Assembly: GCA_022827245.1 (NCBI GenBank)
Contig: JAJDTI010000025.1
Location: 1 to 38,788 of the forward strand
Direction of reading: 5' to 3'
DNA: 38,788 bases
Source: Pseudomonadales bacterium
Lineage (GTDB): Bacteria > Pseudomonadota > Gammaproteobacteria > Pseudomonadales > Azotimanducaceae
Part shown: one piece after another, positions 12,294 through 20,356 of the stretch
How the letters are laid out: each line of letters begins with the position of its first letter
Numbering within the stretch: the first letter of the stretch is position 1
Made by a program: the position numbers and the translations under genes
The notes under the pieces: generated by a model
The model's input: only the letters and a program-made list of their open reading frames with translations
The model's database searches: none
Told to the model about the DNA's origin: nothing

Positions 12294-14615
12294 ATACCGC
12301 ACGCGCAGTCCCGCTTCTATGGTACGTCCCGCCTGGGGCGCCAGATCCTTGACCACGGACGTGTGCAGTCGCTGCTCGTCGTCGGTGAGGTTGCGCCCGG
12401 CCAGGAACAGGTCGACCGCCATGTCGCCCGGGCGAAAACGCCACGCGATACGGGCGCGCAGGTCGTCGTAGGAGTCCGACGGCAACTCGAACTCGGAGAC
12501 GTCATCCTGCTCGGCGGCGCGTACGTAATCCACGTTGGCCCGCAGGCGGCCGCCCGTGAACGCGAGAGACACCCCGGTCCGGTCGGGTGGAATGAGCGGC
12601 AGGTGGTCGTTGCCGGAGATGTCGAGTTCCGGTGACACCGTGTCGAAGAAAGCCCCGATCTCGAGACGTCCGGCGCCCCACTCGGCGACGGTCACGCGGC
12701 CTTCCACCTCGAAACCCGCGAACGTCGCGCCGGCCTGGGCGTACCGTCGCACGTCGAAGCCGTCCCGTTCCTCACCCGTCGCGGCCTGGTAGATGAAGTC
12801 CGCGAAGTCCGTGTAATAGAAGGTTCCCCGGAGGGACCACCGGTCGCCAGCGCCGGTGAGCGTCGCCGCCAGGTTGCGGGCCTGCTCCCGGTCGAGCCCG
12901 GGGTCCCCGATCTCGAAGAGGCCCGTGCCGGGGTGCGGGCTGTCCGAAAACAGCTCCTCGCCCGCCGGGGCACGGGACGAGTAGTCGGCCAGCAGCGTGG
13001 CATTCCAGCCCTCGCCGAGCGGCACGATGAGGCCCAGTGACGCGCTGGCGCCGTTGAAGTCGCGGCTGCGACCGTCCGCGGGGTCATGCTCGACGCGATC
13101 GAAGCGCAGGCCCGCCTCGAGCCCGAGTTCGCCAAGAGGCCGCTCACCCACCCAGAACAGGCCGAAGGACGACGTGTCGACCGGGGGCGTGAAAGCCTCT
13201 TCGCCGACCACGGAAAACTGGCGGTCGCCGAGCTGGGCGCCGAGGGCGCCGCGCCAGCCGCCGAACGGCTCGTGTGTCAGTTCCGCACGGCCTTCCCAGG
13301 CCTCGTTCGTGAAGACCGTTCCCACCGCGCCGGCTTCGTTCTCCGCGTGTTCGTAGTCGTTGATGCCGAGCCGGAGGTTGAGGCTCTCGAAACCGTCGAA
13401 CGGATCCACCAGACCCGCCTCGAGGTCGATGCGCGTCTGCTCGAGGTCGACGACCGGAAGGGCCTCGGCCTCCTCAGCGTGGTGTTCCTCGTCGTCGTGA
13501 TCGTCGTCGGCGTGCTCCTCGTCGTGGTCGTCCCCGTGTTCCTCGTCGTGGTCGTCCCCGTGCTCCTCGTCGTGGTCGTCCCCGTGCTCCTCGTGGTCGT
13601 CATGCCCGTGGTCGTGGGCGTGGCTGTGGCCGGGGATGCCGTACTCGGAGTCGAGGCGGCTGACGGCGAGGCCGACGAAACCGCGGTCCCCGACGAAAGA
13701 GAAGCCGGCGGAACCCCCACGGACCTCGAGGCCGCTGCCTGGCAGATGGCCGTGGACTTCCTCTTCGTGCTCGTCCTCGTCGTGATGCTCGTCTTCGTCA
13801 TCGTGGTCGTGGTCATCCGCCTCGTCGTGGTCGTCGGCGCCGTGCTCGTCCTCGTCGTGGTGTTCCTCCATCTCTTCGAGGGCGTGCAGGTACTTGGACT
13901 CGACGAACCCGGGGATGTCGTAGTCGTCCGCCTCGTGGGAGAAGCCGTCCAGGTGCCACGCCATGCGCCCGCCGCCCCCGTCGAGCCGGAAGGAACCGTT
14001 CTTGCCGTTGCCGTTGTCGGAGCCGCGCAGGTCGACGACGCCACGGACCCGCTCCGGCACTGCGTGCGGGATGCGTCCGGTGTGGACGTCCACTACGCCG
14101 CCGATGGCGCCCGAGCCATAGAGCAGCGTGCCGGAGCCCTTCAGGACTTCCACGCGCTCCGCGATGAAGGGATCGACCGTGACGGCGTGGTCGCCGCTCG
14201 TGACGGACACGTCGAGCGTGTCGATGCGATCCTCCATGACGCGTACGCGCGCCCCGCCGAGCCCGTGGATGACCGGGCGCCCGGCGGCGGCGGCGAAGGA
14301 ACTGTTGTGGATGCCGGGCTCGTTGGCCACGGTCGCGCCGATGCTGTCGGCGGCCATGCTTTCGAGTTCCTCGGCGGTGATCACCGTCGCCGGGAGGGCA
14401 AGGCCCTCAGCCGACAGCGGGTGACCGACCACCACGATCTCCTCGATCAGCTCGCCGGAGGCCTCCTCTGCGTGGACTGCCGGCGCGGTTGCGATGCCGA
14501 GGATCGTCAAGGCGGCGGTGAGGGGGAATGTCCGCAGCAGGACGCGGATCGGTATGCCCGGCCCACGTGCCGGCGCGACGCCGACTCTGGCGCGCGCGAT
14601 GCGGGTGTGGTTCAT
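12291..14615 (-). CDS. ZnuD-like TonB-dependent outer-membrane receptor with His/Asp/Glu-rich loops
   Basis: A 774-residue TonB-dependent receptor. The start at 14615 is chosen because GGAGAG lies upstream and a signal peptide follows: an Arg-rich n-region of about 28 residues, then a hydrophobic core ending APAVHA before EEASGE. A TonB-box-like EEIVVVG comes next, then the plug domain (NEPGIHNSSF, GLGGARVRVMEDRI, VEVLKGSGTLLYGSGAIGGVVDV), a beta-barrel and a C-terminal GLRVRY ending in an aromatic residue. Two extracellular-loop candidates are extremely rich in His, Asp and Glu: about residues 245-290 and 328-384, the second built on an 8-residue tandem repeat. Receptors of this design (Neisseria ZnuD) import zinc; other divalent metals are possible. 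It lies 68 bp downstream of a small secreted Cys/His protein gene, probably the same transcript. Confidence 0.9.
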   Translation of the reverse strand: MNHTRIARARVGVAPARGPGIPIRVLLRTFPLTAALTILGIATAPAVHAEEASGELIEEIVVVGHPLSAEGLALPATVITAEELESMAADSIGATVANEPGIHNSSFAAAAGRPVIHGLGGARVRVMEDRIDTLDVSVTSGDHAVTVDPFIAERVEVLKGSGTLLYGSGAIGGVVDVHTGRIPHAVPERVRGVVDLRGSDNGNGKNGSFRLDGGGGRMAWHLDGFSHEADDYDIPGFVESKYLHALEEMEEHHDEDEHGADDHDEADDHDHDDEDEHHDEDEHEEEVHGHLPGSGLEVRGGSAGFSFVGDRGFVGLAVSRLDSEYGIPGHSHAHDHGHDDHEEHGDDHDEEHGDDHDEEHGDDHDEEHADDDHDDEEHHAEEAEALPVVDLEQTRIDLEAGLVDPFDGFESLNLRLGINDYEHAENEAGAVGTVFTNEAWEGRAELTHEPFGGWRGALGAQLGDRQFSVVGEEAFTPPVDTSSFGLFWVGERPLGELGLEAGLRFDRVEHDPADGRSRDFNGASASLGLIVPLGEGWNATLLADYSSRAPAGEELFSDSPHPGTGLFEIGDPGLDREQARNLAATLTGAGDRWSLRGTFYYTDFADFIYQAATGEERDGFDVRRYAQAGATFAGFEVEGRVTVAEWGAGRLEIGAFFDTVSPELDISGNDHLPLIPPDRTGVSLAFTGGRLRANVDYVRAAEQDDVSEFELPSDSYDDLRARIAWRFRPGDMAVDLFLAGRNLTDDEQRLHTSVVKDLAPQAGRTIEAGLRVRY
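13511..13582 (-). repeat. Three 24-bp tandem repeats inside the TonB receptor gene
   Basis: Units begin at 13511, 13535 and 13559; the first and third are identical and the second differs by one base. A degenerate fourth unit follows from 13583. Each unit encodes an eight-residue DDHDEEHG-type block in a metal-binding loop. As the unit is a multiple of three, copy-number change alters loop length without shifting the frame. Confidence 0.9.
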
Positions 14616-14683
14616 GCTTGCTCTCCAAATCGATGCACGGACGGCGACCGCCAAACGAACGGTCGTCTGCGGGTTGCGAACGA

Positions 14684-14980
14684 TCAGGAGTACAGGGGGG
14701 GTGCCCGGGAGCGCTCCGCCTCGAACGGTTGGGCAAGGACAGCGATGGTGGACGGCTGTGCCGCCGTCGCGGGCGCCGGCCCCGGTTCGTCGGCGCCCGC
14801 ATCGACGCCGGCGCCGGCGAGTTCGGCGTGGGCGAGGCTGCAAGCGGTGCAGCAATCGTCGGCGACGCCGGCCTCGTGCAGGTGCAGCTCACCCGCGGCC
14901 AGGGTAGAGCACAGCAGGAACGCCGCACCCCATACCAGCCGCCGAAACTCAGGCACCGCGGGGCGCATCGGTATCGCCAT
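14684..14980 (-). CDS. Small secreted Cys/His-containing protein upstream of the metal receptor
   Basis: A protein of 98 residues from ATG 14980, or 94 from ATG 14968; neither has a clear ribosome site. It starts with basic residues and a hydrophobic segment (RRLVWGAAFLLCSTLAAG), which looks like a signal peptide or membrane anchor. ELHLHEAG and DDCCTACSLAHAEL follow, a compact set of His, Asp and Cys that could bind metal, then an Ala/Pro-rich tail. I do not recognise a named family. Short proteins with this layout (DUF2946-like) often sit beside metal receptors. Synteny with the ZnuD-like gene 68 bp downstream and a promoter-dyad directly upstream support a real gene in a metal-responsive unit. 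The role in binding or delivering the metal is inference. Confidence 0.6.
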   Translation of the reverse strand: MAIPMRPAVPEFRRLVWGAAFLLCSTLAAGELHLHEAGVADDCCTACSLAHAELAGAGVDAGADEPGPAPATAAQPSTIAVLAQPFEAERSRAPPLYS

Positions 14981-15015
14981 GGACGTACGATACCGGACGG
15001 GGGTCTGTCGGACAA
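14969..15015 (-). promoter_or_regulatory. Promoter with overlapping 8-bp dyad for the metal-uptake genes
   Basis: On the minus strand, a -35 TTGTCC (15015-15010), a 17-nt spacer and a -10 TATCGT (14992-14987) point to transcription starting near 14980. A perfect 8-bp inverted repeat, CGGTATCG (14969-14976) and CGATACCG (14988-14995), with an 11-nt spacer overlaps the -10 box and the presumed start point. This is repressor-operator geometry. Given the downstream genes, a Zur/Fur-type metal regulator is a reasonable guess, but the sequence is not a recognisable Fur or Zur box. Confidence 0.5.
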
Positions 15016-15091
15016 TGCGGGCACGGCCCGGCCGGCCCCTGGCGCGGGCACCGGGGAGACGCGTTCGGAGGGGGGTGCGGCCCGGCGTGCG

Positions 15092-15100
15092 TGGTATAAG
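15092..15100 (+). promoter_or_regulatory. Extended -10 promoter candidate for the dehydrogenase gene
   Basis: TGG followed by TATAAG (15095-15100) matches an extended -10 element. No good -35 is seen 17 nt upstream. It would give a leader of about 80 nt before ATG 15187. Confidence 0.4.
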
Positions 15101-15186
15101 CCGCGCCCTTGCAGGTTGGTCTGCCGGCCGAGGCACGCGCCCCGGTGCAGACCGCGGTTTCACAGCCAATCGCAGGGACACTCGTC

Positions 15187-16074
15187 ATGAACGATCGCAG
15201 GAACGTGGCCTTCGTGGGACTCGGGGTCATGGGTTACCCGATGGCGGGGCACCTCGCGGGCGCCGGCCACCGCGTGTGCGTCTACAACCGCACCACCGCC
15301 AGGGCGGAGTCCTGGGCGGCGGCACACGGGGGCGAGACGGCGTCCACCCCGGCGGGGGCGGCGGCCGACGCGGACTTCGTGTTCGTCTGTGTCGGCAACG
15401 ACGCCGACGTGCGCAGCGTCATGCTCGGGGCCGACGGCGCGCTGGCCGGCATGTCGGCGGGTGCGGTGCTGGTCGACCACACGACCGCCTCGGCGGATCT
15501 TGCGCGGGAGCTGGCGGCGGCCGGGGCCGCGCAGGGCGTCGGTTTCCTCGACGCGCCCGTGAGCGGCGGCCAGGCCGGCGCGGAGAACGGCCAACTCACC
15601 ATCATGGTCGGGGGCGACGAAGAGACGTTCGCCGCGGCGGAGCCGGTCATGGACTGCTACGCCCGAGCCGTACGCCGCATGGGCGAGGCGGGCGCGGGAC
15701 AGCTCACCAAGATGGTCAACCAAGTGTGCATCGCCGGCATCCTGCAGGGACTCTCCGAGGGGCTGCACTTCGCCGAGAAGGCCGGCCTCGACGTGGACGC
15801 GGTGGTCGACGTCATCGGCAAGGGCGCCGCGCAGTCGTGGCAGATGGATAACCGCGCGGGCACGATGGCGCGGCGGGAGTTCGAGTTCGGCTTCGCCGTC
15901 CAATGGATGCAGAAGGATCTCGACATGACCCTGCAGGCCGCGCGCCGCCTCGGCGCGCGGATGCCGCTCACCGCGCTGGTGGACCAGTTCTACGCGGACG
16001 TCGCCGCGCTGGGCGGCGCACGCTGGGACACATCGAGCCTCATCGAACGCCTGCGCAGGGTCGAGGAGTTGTAG
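15187..16074 (+). CDS. 3-hydroxyisobutyrate dehydrogenase-family reductase, 2-hydroxy-3-oxopropionate (tartronate semialdehyde) reductase-like
   Basis: A 295-residue beta-hydroxyacid dehydrogenase, full length for the family. The ATG at 15187 places the Rossmann motif GLGVMGYPMAGHL near the N terminus. The second strand ends VYNRT, an Asn-Arg pair common in NADP(H)-using members. The substrate signature DAPVSGGQAGAENGQLTIMVGG and the catalytic Lys in GQLTKMVNQ are intact. The KxxNQ form matches GarR-type tartronate semialdehyde reductases rather than the KxxNN of 3-hydroxyisobutyrate dehydrogenases, so reduction of a small semialdehyde is the better guess. No glyoxylate or valine genes are adjacent to confirm this. 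The TAG stop lies inside the left end of a MITE-like repeat. Confidence 0.85.
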   Translation: MNDRRNVAFVGLGVMGYPMAGHLAGAGHRVCVYNRTTARAESWAAAHGGETASTPAGAAADADFVFVCVGNDADVRSVMLGADGALAGMSAGAVLVDHTTASADLARELAAAGAAQGVGFLDAPVSGGQAGAENGQLTIMVGGDEETFAAAEPVMDCYARAVRRMGEAGAGQLTKMVNQVCIAGILQGLSEGLHFAEKAGLDVDAVVDVIGKGAAQSWQMDNRAGTMARREFEFGFAVQWMQKDLDMTLQAARRLGARMPLTALVDQFYADVAALGGARWDTSSLIERLRRVEEL

Positions 16075-16148
16075 GGGAGGGGCTTGTCCCCTCCCGCCTT
16101 GACGGCCTGCACGATTTGGACGCGGGCGACCACGAGGGTCGCCCCTAC
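16071..16148. repeat. 78-bp MITE/REP-like element with terminal inverted repeats and two hairpins
   Basis: Terminal repeats GTAGGGG (16071-16077) and CCCCTAC (16142-16148) are perfect reverse complements. Inside are hairpin 1, GGGAGGGG (16075-16082) / CCCCTCCC (16088-16095), and hairpin 2, GGGCGACC (16124-16131) / GGTCGCCC (16137-16144). The left end supplies the stop codon of the dehydrogenase gene. The element sits between convergent genes and may also terminate transcription. Similar GTAGGGGCGACC-type hairpins are, to my memory, frequent intergenic repeats in unrelated GC-rich bacteria. Confidence 0.6.
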
Positions 16149-16191
16149 GGACCCGCCCCCGCGTCGATGCGCGTGCGGAGCCGCGCTCCGG

Positions 16192-17478
16192 TCAGCGCCG
16201 GTCGATCGGCACGTAGTCGCGTCGGTCCTCGCCGGTGTAGAGCTGCCGCGGACGCCCGATCTTGTACGGGGCGCTCACCATCTCCTTCCAGTGGGCGATC
16301 CAACCCGGTGTCCGTCCGGTGACGAAGATGACGGTGAACATCTCCACGGGGATGCCGATGGCCTTCAGGATGATGCCGGAGTAGAAGTCGACGTTCGGAT
16401 AGAGCCGGCGCTCGACGAAGAATTCGTCCTCCAGGGCGATGCGCTCGAGTTCCTGGGCCATCTGCAGGGTCGGGTCGTGGTCGACGCCGAGTTCGGCGAG
16501 CACTTCGCGGCAGGTGTCCTGCATCACCTTGGCGCGCGGGTCGTAGTTCTTGTAGACGCGGTGGCCGAACCCCATGACCCGGAAGGGGTCGTCGCGGTCC
16601 TTGGCGCGCTTGATGTACTTGGGAATGTTGTCCGGCGAGCCGATCTCGGCCAGCATGTTGAGCACCGCCTCGTTGGCGCCGCCGTGCGCGGGGCCCCACA
16701 GGGCGGCGATCCCCGCGGCGATGCAGGCGAACGGGTTGGCCCCGGTGGAACCCGCCATCCGCACCGTCGAAGTCGATGCATTCTGCTCGTGGTCCGCGTG
16801 CAGCAGGAAGATCCGGTCGAAGGCGCGCGCCAGCACCGGGTTCACCTCGTAGTCCCCGCCCGCCGGCGCGAACATCATGTGCAGGAAGTTCTCCGCGTAG
16901 TCGAGGTCTTCGCGCGGCGGCACGAACGGCTCGCCCCGGGAGTGCCGGTAGGTCATCGCGGCGAGGGTGGGCATCTTGGCGATGAGCCGGTGCGCCGTGT
17001 CCACCCGGTATCCCTCGTCGTCCGCGTCGAAGGCGTCGTGGTACAGCGCCGCAAGGCCGGCGGTGACCGCGCACATGATCGACATCGGATGCGCGTCCCG
17101 CCGGAACCCCTTGTAGAAGTTGAGGGCCTGCTCGTCCACGGCGGCGTGGCGCTTGATCGAGTCGACAAAGTCCCGCAGCTCCGCCGGCTGCGGGAGCCGG
17201 TCGTGCAGCAGCAGGTAGCAGAGTTCGAGATGGCCGGACTGTTCGGCGAGCTGTTCGATGGGGTAGCCGCGGTGCAGCAGGATGCCCTCGTCGCCGTCGA
17301 TGTAGGTGATTGCGGAGTCGCACGAGGCGGTGGAGACGAAACCGGGGTCGTAGGTGAAGTAGCCCTGCCGGGTGAGCGCGCCGACGTCGAGGACGGCGGG
17401 GCCGACGCTCGCGGGATACACGGGGAGCTCGATCGGCGCATCCGAATCGATGGTGAGGCTCGCGGAGCGTTCGGCCAT
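16192..17478 (-). CDS. gltA: Citrate synthase (type I, hexameric)
   Basis: A 428-residue protein, the standard length for Gram-negative type I citrate synthase, which condenses oxaloacetate and acetyl-CoA to citrate and is usually inhibited allosterically by NADH. ATG 17478 is chosen because GGGAGGG lies 8 nt upstream and the protein then begins [10 protein letters not shown]. Landmarks are the N-terminal beta domain ([47 protein letters not shown]), [45 protein letters not shown] and the catalytic Asp in [15 protein letters not shown]. It is divergent from sdhC across 277 bp, the arrangement found in Pseudomonas. It converges on the dehydrogenase gene through the 78-bp repeat. Confidence 0.97.
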   Translation of the reverse strand: MAERSASLTIDSDAPIELPVYPASVGPAVLDVGALTRQGYFTYDPGFVSTASCDSAITYIDGDEGILLHRGYPIEQLAEQSGHLELCYLLLHDRLPQPAELRDFVDSIKRHAAVDEQALNFYKGFRRDAHPMSIMCAVTAGLAALYHDAFDADDEGYRVDTAHRLIAKMPTLAAMTYRHSRGEPFVPPREDLDYAENFLHMMFAPAGGDYEVNPVLARAFDRIFLLHADHEQNASTSTVRMAGSTGANPFACIAAGIAALWGPAHGGANEAVLNMLAEIGSPDNIPKYIKRAKDRDDPFRVMGFGHRVYKNYDPRAKVMQDTCREVLAELGVDHDPTLQMAQELERIALEDEFFVERRLYPNVDFYSGIILKAIGIPVEMFTVIFVTGRTPGWIAHWKEMVSAPYKIGRPRQLYTGEDRRDYVPIDRR

Positions 17479-17697
17479 GCCATGCCCTCCCGGACGGTCT
17501 GCATCGGACTCGCGCGCCCGACTCGCGGACGCGGCCTCCCGAAGCGCGCAAGGCACCCACGACCGGCGCCTCTCGGCACCCGGTCCGACGGCGGCCCTCG
17601 CCGCGGTCAGGGAGACTGGACAACCGGTGATTCTCTCGGCTGCCGCGCGCGGTTGTCAAACCGGCCGCCGCCCCGACGCCCGTGCCCGGAGGCGTGT

Positions 17698-17726
17698 TTG
17701 TCAGCCGCTCGGGCGTCGCATACCAT
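17698..17726 (+). promoter_or_regulatory. Sigma-70-type promoter for the sdh-suc operon
   Basis: TTGTCA (17698-17703; 5 of 6 to consensus), a 17-nt spacer and TACCAT (17721-17726; 4 of 6) lie 29 bp upstream of the sdhC ATG. This is the best match in the 277-bp gltA-sdhC gap (17479-17755). Nothing else clear was seen in that gap, and no gltA promoter could be called on the minus strand. Confidence 0.5.
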
Positions 17727-17755
17727 CGCCGCCGTATCACGGACCCAGCGGGCAG

Positions 17756-18127
17756 ATGACCTCGGAACGCCCCGTCGAAATCGCACCCACGAGCTACCTT
17801 CCGGTGACGGCCGTGGCATCCATCACGCACCGCATCACCGGGGTCGCCCTGTTCGCCGGCACGGCGTACCTGCTCTTTCTCCTGGACCTGGCGCTCGACT
17901 CCGAGGCGGGCTTCGCGCGGGCTGCGGCGCTCATCGAAACGGGGCTCGGCAAGTTCGCCCTCTGGATCACCCTGGCGGCGCTCGCCTACCACTTCATCGC
18001 CGGAGTCCGCCACCTGCTCCTCGACTTCCACGTGGGGGACTCCCTCGCCGGCGCGCGGCGCGGCGCCTGGACGACCCTGGGCCTCTCGTTCCTCGCGGCC
18101 GCGGCGGCGGGAGCCTGGCTGTGGTAA
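17756..18127 (+). CDS. sdhC: Succinate dehydrogenase cytochrome b556 subunit
   Basis: A 123-residue membrane anchor of complex II. The N-terminal signature SYLPVTAVASITHRITGVALF (about residues 13-33) contains the Ser and Arg that shape the quinone site in E. coli SdhC. Three hydrophobic helices follow, and YHFIAGVRHLLLDFHVG contains the His expected to ligate haem b. With SdhD it anchors SdhAB to the inner membrane and reduces ubiquinone. The start is ATG 17756, just after GGGCAG. The stop TAA (18125-18127) overlaps the GTG start of sdhD by 7 bp, so the two are translationally coupled. Confidence 0.93.
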   Translation: MTSERPVEIAPTSYLPVTAVASITHRITGVALFAGTAYLLFLLDLALDSEAGFARAAALIETGLGKFALWITLAALAYHFIAGVRHLLLDFHVGDSLAGARRGAWTTLGLSFLAAAAAGAWLW

Positions 18128-18579
18128 CGAACGTCACGAGCTTCGGGCGCAGCGGGCTGTCGGACTTCGTCCTGCAGCGCGTGTCCGCCGTGGTGCTCGG
18201 CGCGTTCGGGCTGTGCGTGGGCGGCTGGTTCGCGGTCAACCCGGAGGGCGGCCACGCGGCGTTCGCGGCCTGGTTCTCCTCGACGCCGATGGTCGTCTTC
18301 GCGACGCTTGCCGTGGGCGCCCTGGTGGCGCATGCCTGGATCGGCATGTGGACGGTGGGGACCGACTACCTCCGGCCGCACTACTTCGGGCGCGCCTCGA
18401 CGGTGGTGCGGCTGGCCTACCAGGGCGCGACGGCGGCGCTCCTGTTCCTGTACCTGATCTGGGCGCTAGCGGTGATCTGGGGCGGCTTGAATGGAAGTAC
18501 GCCCCCGGCGACGGGGGAGATGCCTGCACTTCCTCACGCGTCAGCGGTCGGGGAAGCTCCCCCGGCTGAAGGCTCCTGA
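18121..18579 (+). CDS. sdhD: Succinate dehydrogenase membrane anchor subunit with C-terminal extension
   Basis: The second membrane anchor of complex II, read from GTG 18121 ([20 protein letters not shown]). Three helices are visible; [16 protein letters not shown] carries the haem-ligand His and the Asp-Tyr of the quinone site. At 152 residues it is about 30 longer than usual. The expected end is near [15 protein letters not shown], after which a Pro/Ala/Glu-rich, non-hydrophobic tail runs to the stop. The DNA for the tail holds nested inverted repeats (18493-18533) and copy B of a 19-bp direct repeat, so it looks added by a repeat insertion. The stop overlaps the sdhA start as TGATG. Confidence 0.88.
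   Translation: MVTNVTSFGRSGLSDFVLQRVSAVVLGAFGLCVGGWFAVNPEGGHAAFAAWFSSTPMVVFATLAVGALVAHAWIGMWTVGTDYLRPHYFGRASTVVRLAYQGATAALLFLYLIWALAVIWGGLNGSTPPATGEMPALPHASAVGEAPPAEGS
18560..18578. repeat. 19-bp direct repeat, copy B, at the 3' end of sdhD
   Basis: The same 19-mer as at 10404-10422, in the same orientation. Here it encodes the last residues of the SdhD tail (PAEGS region) and supplies the first two bases of the stop. It is preceded at 18493-18533 by GGAAGT...ACTTCC enclosing a CCCCCG/CGGGGG hairpin, which together look like a repeat remnant. Confidence 0.6.
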
Positions 18580-20348
18580 TGGCCATGCGCACGATGGAGT
18601 TCGACGGCGTCATTGTCGGCGGCGGCGGGGCCGGCATGCGCGCGGGGCTGCAGCTCGCGCAGTCGGGCCTGCGCACGGCGGTGCTCTCGAAGGTCTTCCC
18701 GACGCGCTCGCACACGGTTTCCGCGCAGGGCGGCATCACCTGCGCCATCGGGAGCGAGGACCCGGACGACGACTGGCGCTGGCACATGTACGACACCGTC
18801 AAGGGGTCGGACTACATCGGCGACCAGGACGCGATCGAGTTCATGTGCTCGACCGGGCCCCAGGCGGTCTACGAGCTCGAGCACATGGGCCTGCCGTTTT
18901 CGCGCAACGAGGACGGCCGCATCTACCAGCGGCCGTTTGGCGGCCAGTCCAAGGACTACGGGCGCGGCGGGCAGGCGGCCCGCACCTGCGCGGCGGCGGA
19001 CCGGACGGGTCACGCGCTGCTGCACACGCTCTACCAGTCGAACCTGCGCGCCGGCACCGTCTTCCTGTCGGAGTGGTTCGCCGTGGACCTCGTCACGAAC
19101 GCGGACGGCGCGGTCGTCGGCGTCATCGCCATCGGCATCGAGACCGGGGAGACGGTCTTCGTGCAGTCGCGCGCCACGGTGCTCGCGACGGGCGGCGCCG
19201 GGCGGATCTATGCAAGCACCACGAACGCCCACATCAACACCGGCGACGGCATCGGCATGGCCCTGCGCGCCGGCGTCCCGGTGCAGGACATCGAGATGTG
19301 GCAGTTCCACCCGACGGGCATCCACGGCGCCGGCGTGCTGGTGACCGAAGGGTGCCGGGGCGAGGGCGGCTACCTCGTCAACCGCGACGGCGAACGGTTC
19401 ATGGAACGCTACGCGCCGAACGCGAAGGACCTCGCGAGCCGGGACGTGGTGGCCCGCTCGATGATCCTCGAAATCCTCGAGGGGCGGGGGTGCGGGCCGG
19501 ACGCGGACCACCTGATGCTGAAACTCGACCACCTCGGCGCGGAGGTCCTGAACAGCCGCCTGCCCGGCATCCTCGAACTCTCGCGCACCTTCGCCCACGC
19601 GGATCCGATCCATACGCCCATCCCGGTCGTGCCGACGTGTCACTACATGATGGGCGGCGTGGCGACGCGGGTGAGCGGACAGGCGCTGACCCAGGATGGA
19701 GACGGCGGCGACAATGCCGTGGACGGGCTCTACGCCGTGGGCGAGGCCGCCTGCGTCTCCGTTCACGGGGCGAACCGGCTGGGCGGGAATTCGCTGCTCG
19801 ACCTTGTCGTGTTCGGCCGCGCCGCCGGCGTGCACATCGAGGAGGTCATGCGGCAGGGGGTGAGCTACCGCGCCGCGTCGGAGAGCGACCTGGAGGCCGC
19901 CGGGGCGCGGCTCGCGCGCTGGGAGGGTTCGACGGGCGGAGAGGGCGTCGCCGCGCTCAGGAAGGAACTGCAGAACGTGATGCAGATCAACTTCGGCGTG
20001 TTCCGCACGGAGTCCCACATGGAGGAAGGCCGCAAGCTGCTCGCCGACCTCCGCGAGCGGATCGGGGCCGCGCACCTCGCCGACAAGAGCAGCGCCTTCA
20101 ATACCGCGCGGGTCGAGGCGCTGGAACTCGACAACCTCCTCGAGGTCGCGGAGGCGACGGCGGTGGTGGCACTGGAAAGAAGGGAGACGCGCGGCGCGCA
20201 TGCCCGCGAGGATTACCAGGACCGCAACGACGACGACTGGCTGTGCCACTCGCTGTACTTCGCCGAGGGGCAGCGCGTCGGCAAGCGGGCGGTGAACTTC
20301 GAGCCGAAGACCGTGCCGACCTTCCAGCCCACCGAACGGAGCTACTAG
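18579..20348 (+). CDS. sdhA: Succinate dehydrogenase flavoprotein subunit
   Basis: A 589-residue flavoprotein, of normal length, that oxidises succinate to fumarate and passes electrons to SdhB. It shows the FAD dinucleotide fold ([18 protein letters not shown]), the His that carries covalent FAD in [10 protein letters not shown], the substrate-site segments [21 protein letters not shown] and RDVVARSM, and [11 protein letters not shown]. The C-terminal [19 protein letters not shown] and [12 protein letters not shown] match SdhA rather than fumarate reductase. The start is ATG 18579, overlapping the sdhD stop; a second Met two codons later is an equally possible start. The sdhB gene follows after 8 bp with an ideal ribosome site. 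Confidence 0.97.
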   Translation: MAMRTMEFDGVIVGGGGAGMRAGLQLAQSGLRTAVLSKVFPTRSHTVSAQGGITCAIGSEDPDDDWRWHMYDTVKGSDYIGDQDAIEFMCSTGPQAVYELEHMGLPFSRNEDGRIYQRPFGGQSKDYGRGGQAARTCAAADRTGHALLHTLYQSNLRAGTVFLSEWFAVDLVTNADGAVVGVIAIGIETGETVFVQSRATVLATGGAGRIYASTTNAHINTGDGIGMALRAGVPVQDIEMWQFHPTGIHGAGVLVTEGCRGEGGYLVNRDGERFMERYAPNAKDLASRDVVARSMILEILEGRGCGPDADHLMLKLDHLGAEVLNSRLPGILELSRTFAHADPIHTPIPVVPTCHYMMGGVATRVSGQALTQDGDGGDNAVDGLYAVGEAACVSVHGANRLGGNSLLDLVVFGRAAGVHIEEVMRQGVSYRAASESDLEAAGARLARWEGSTGGEGVAALRKELQNVMQINFGVFRTESHMEEGRKLLADLRERIGAAHLADKSSAFNTARVEALELDNLLEVAEATAVVALERRETRGAHAREDYQDRNDDDWLCHSLYFAEGQRVGKRAVNFEPKTVPTFQPTERSY

Positions 20349-20356
20349 GAGGACGC

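Noticed and set aside
13465-13631. CRISPR-like array in the regularly spaced repeats
   Set aside because: The repeats are directly adjacent, in frame and coding for a His/Asp-rich loop; there are no spacers or cas genes.
13086-15851. A 921-codon plus-strand frame opposite the TonB receptor
   Set aside because: Its Val/Leu repeats come from the reverse complement of the His/Asp-rich repeats, and it spans several real genes.
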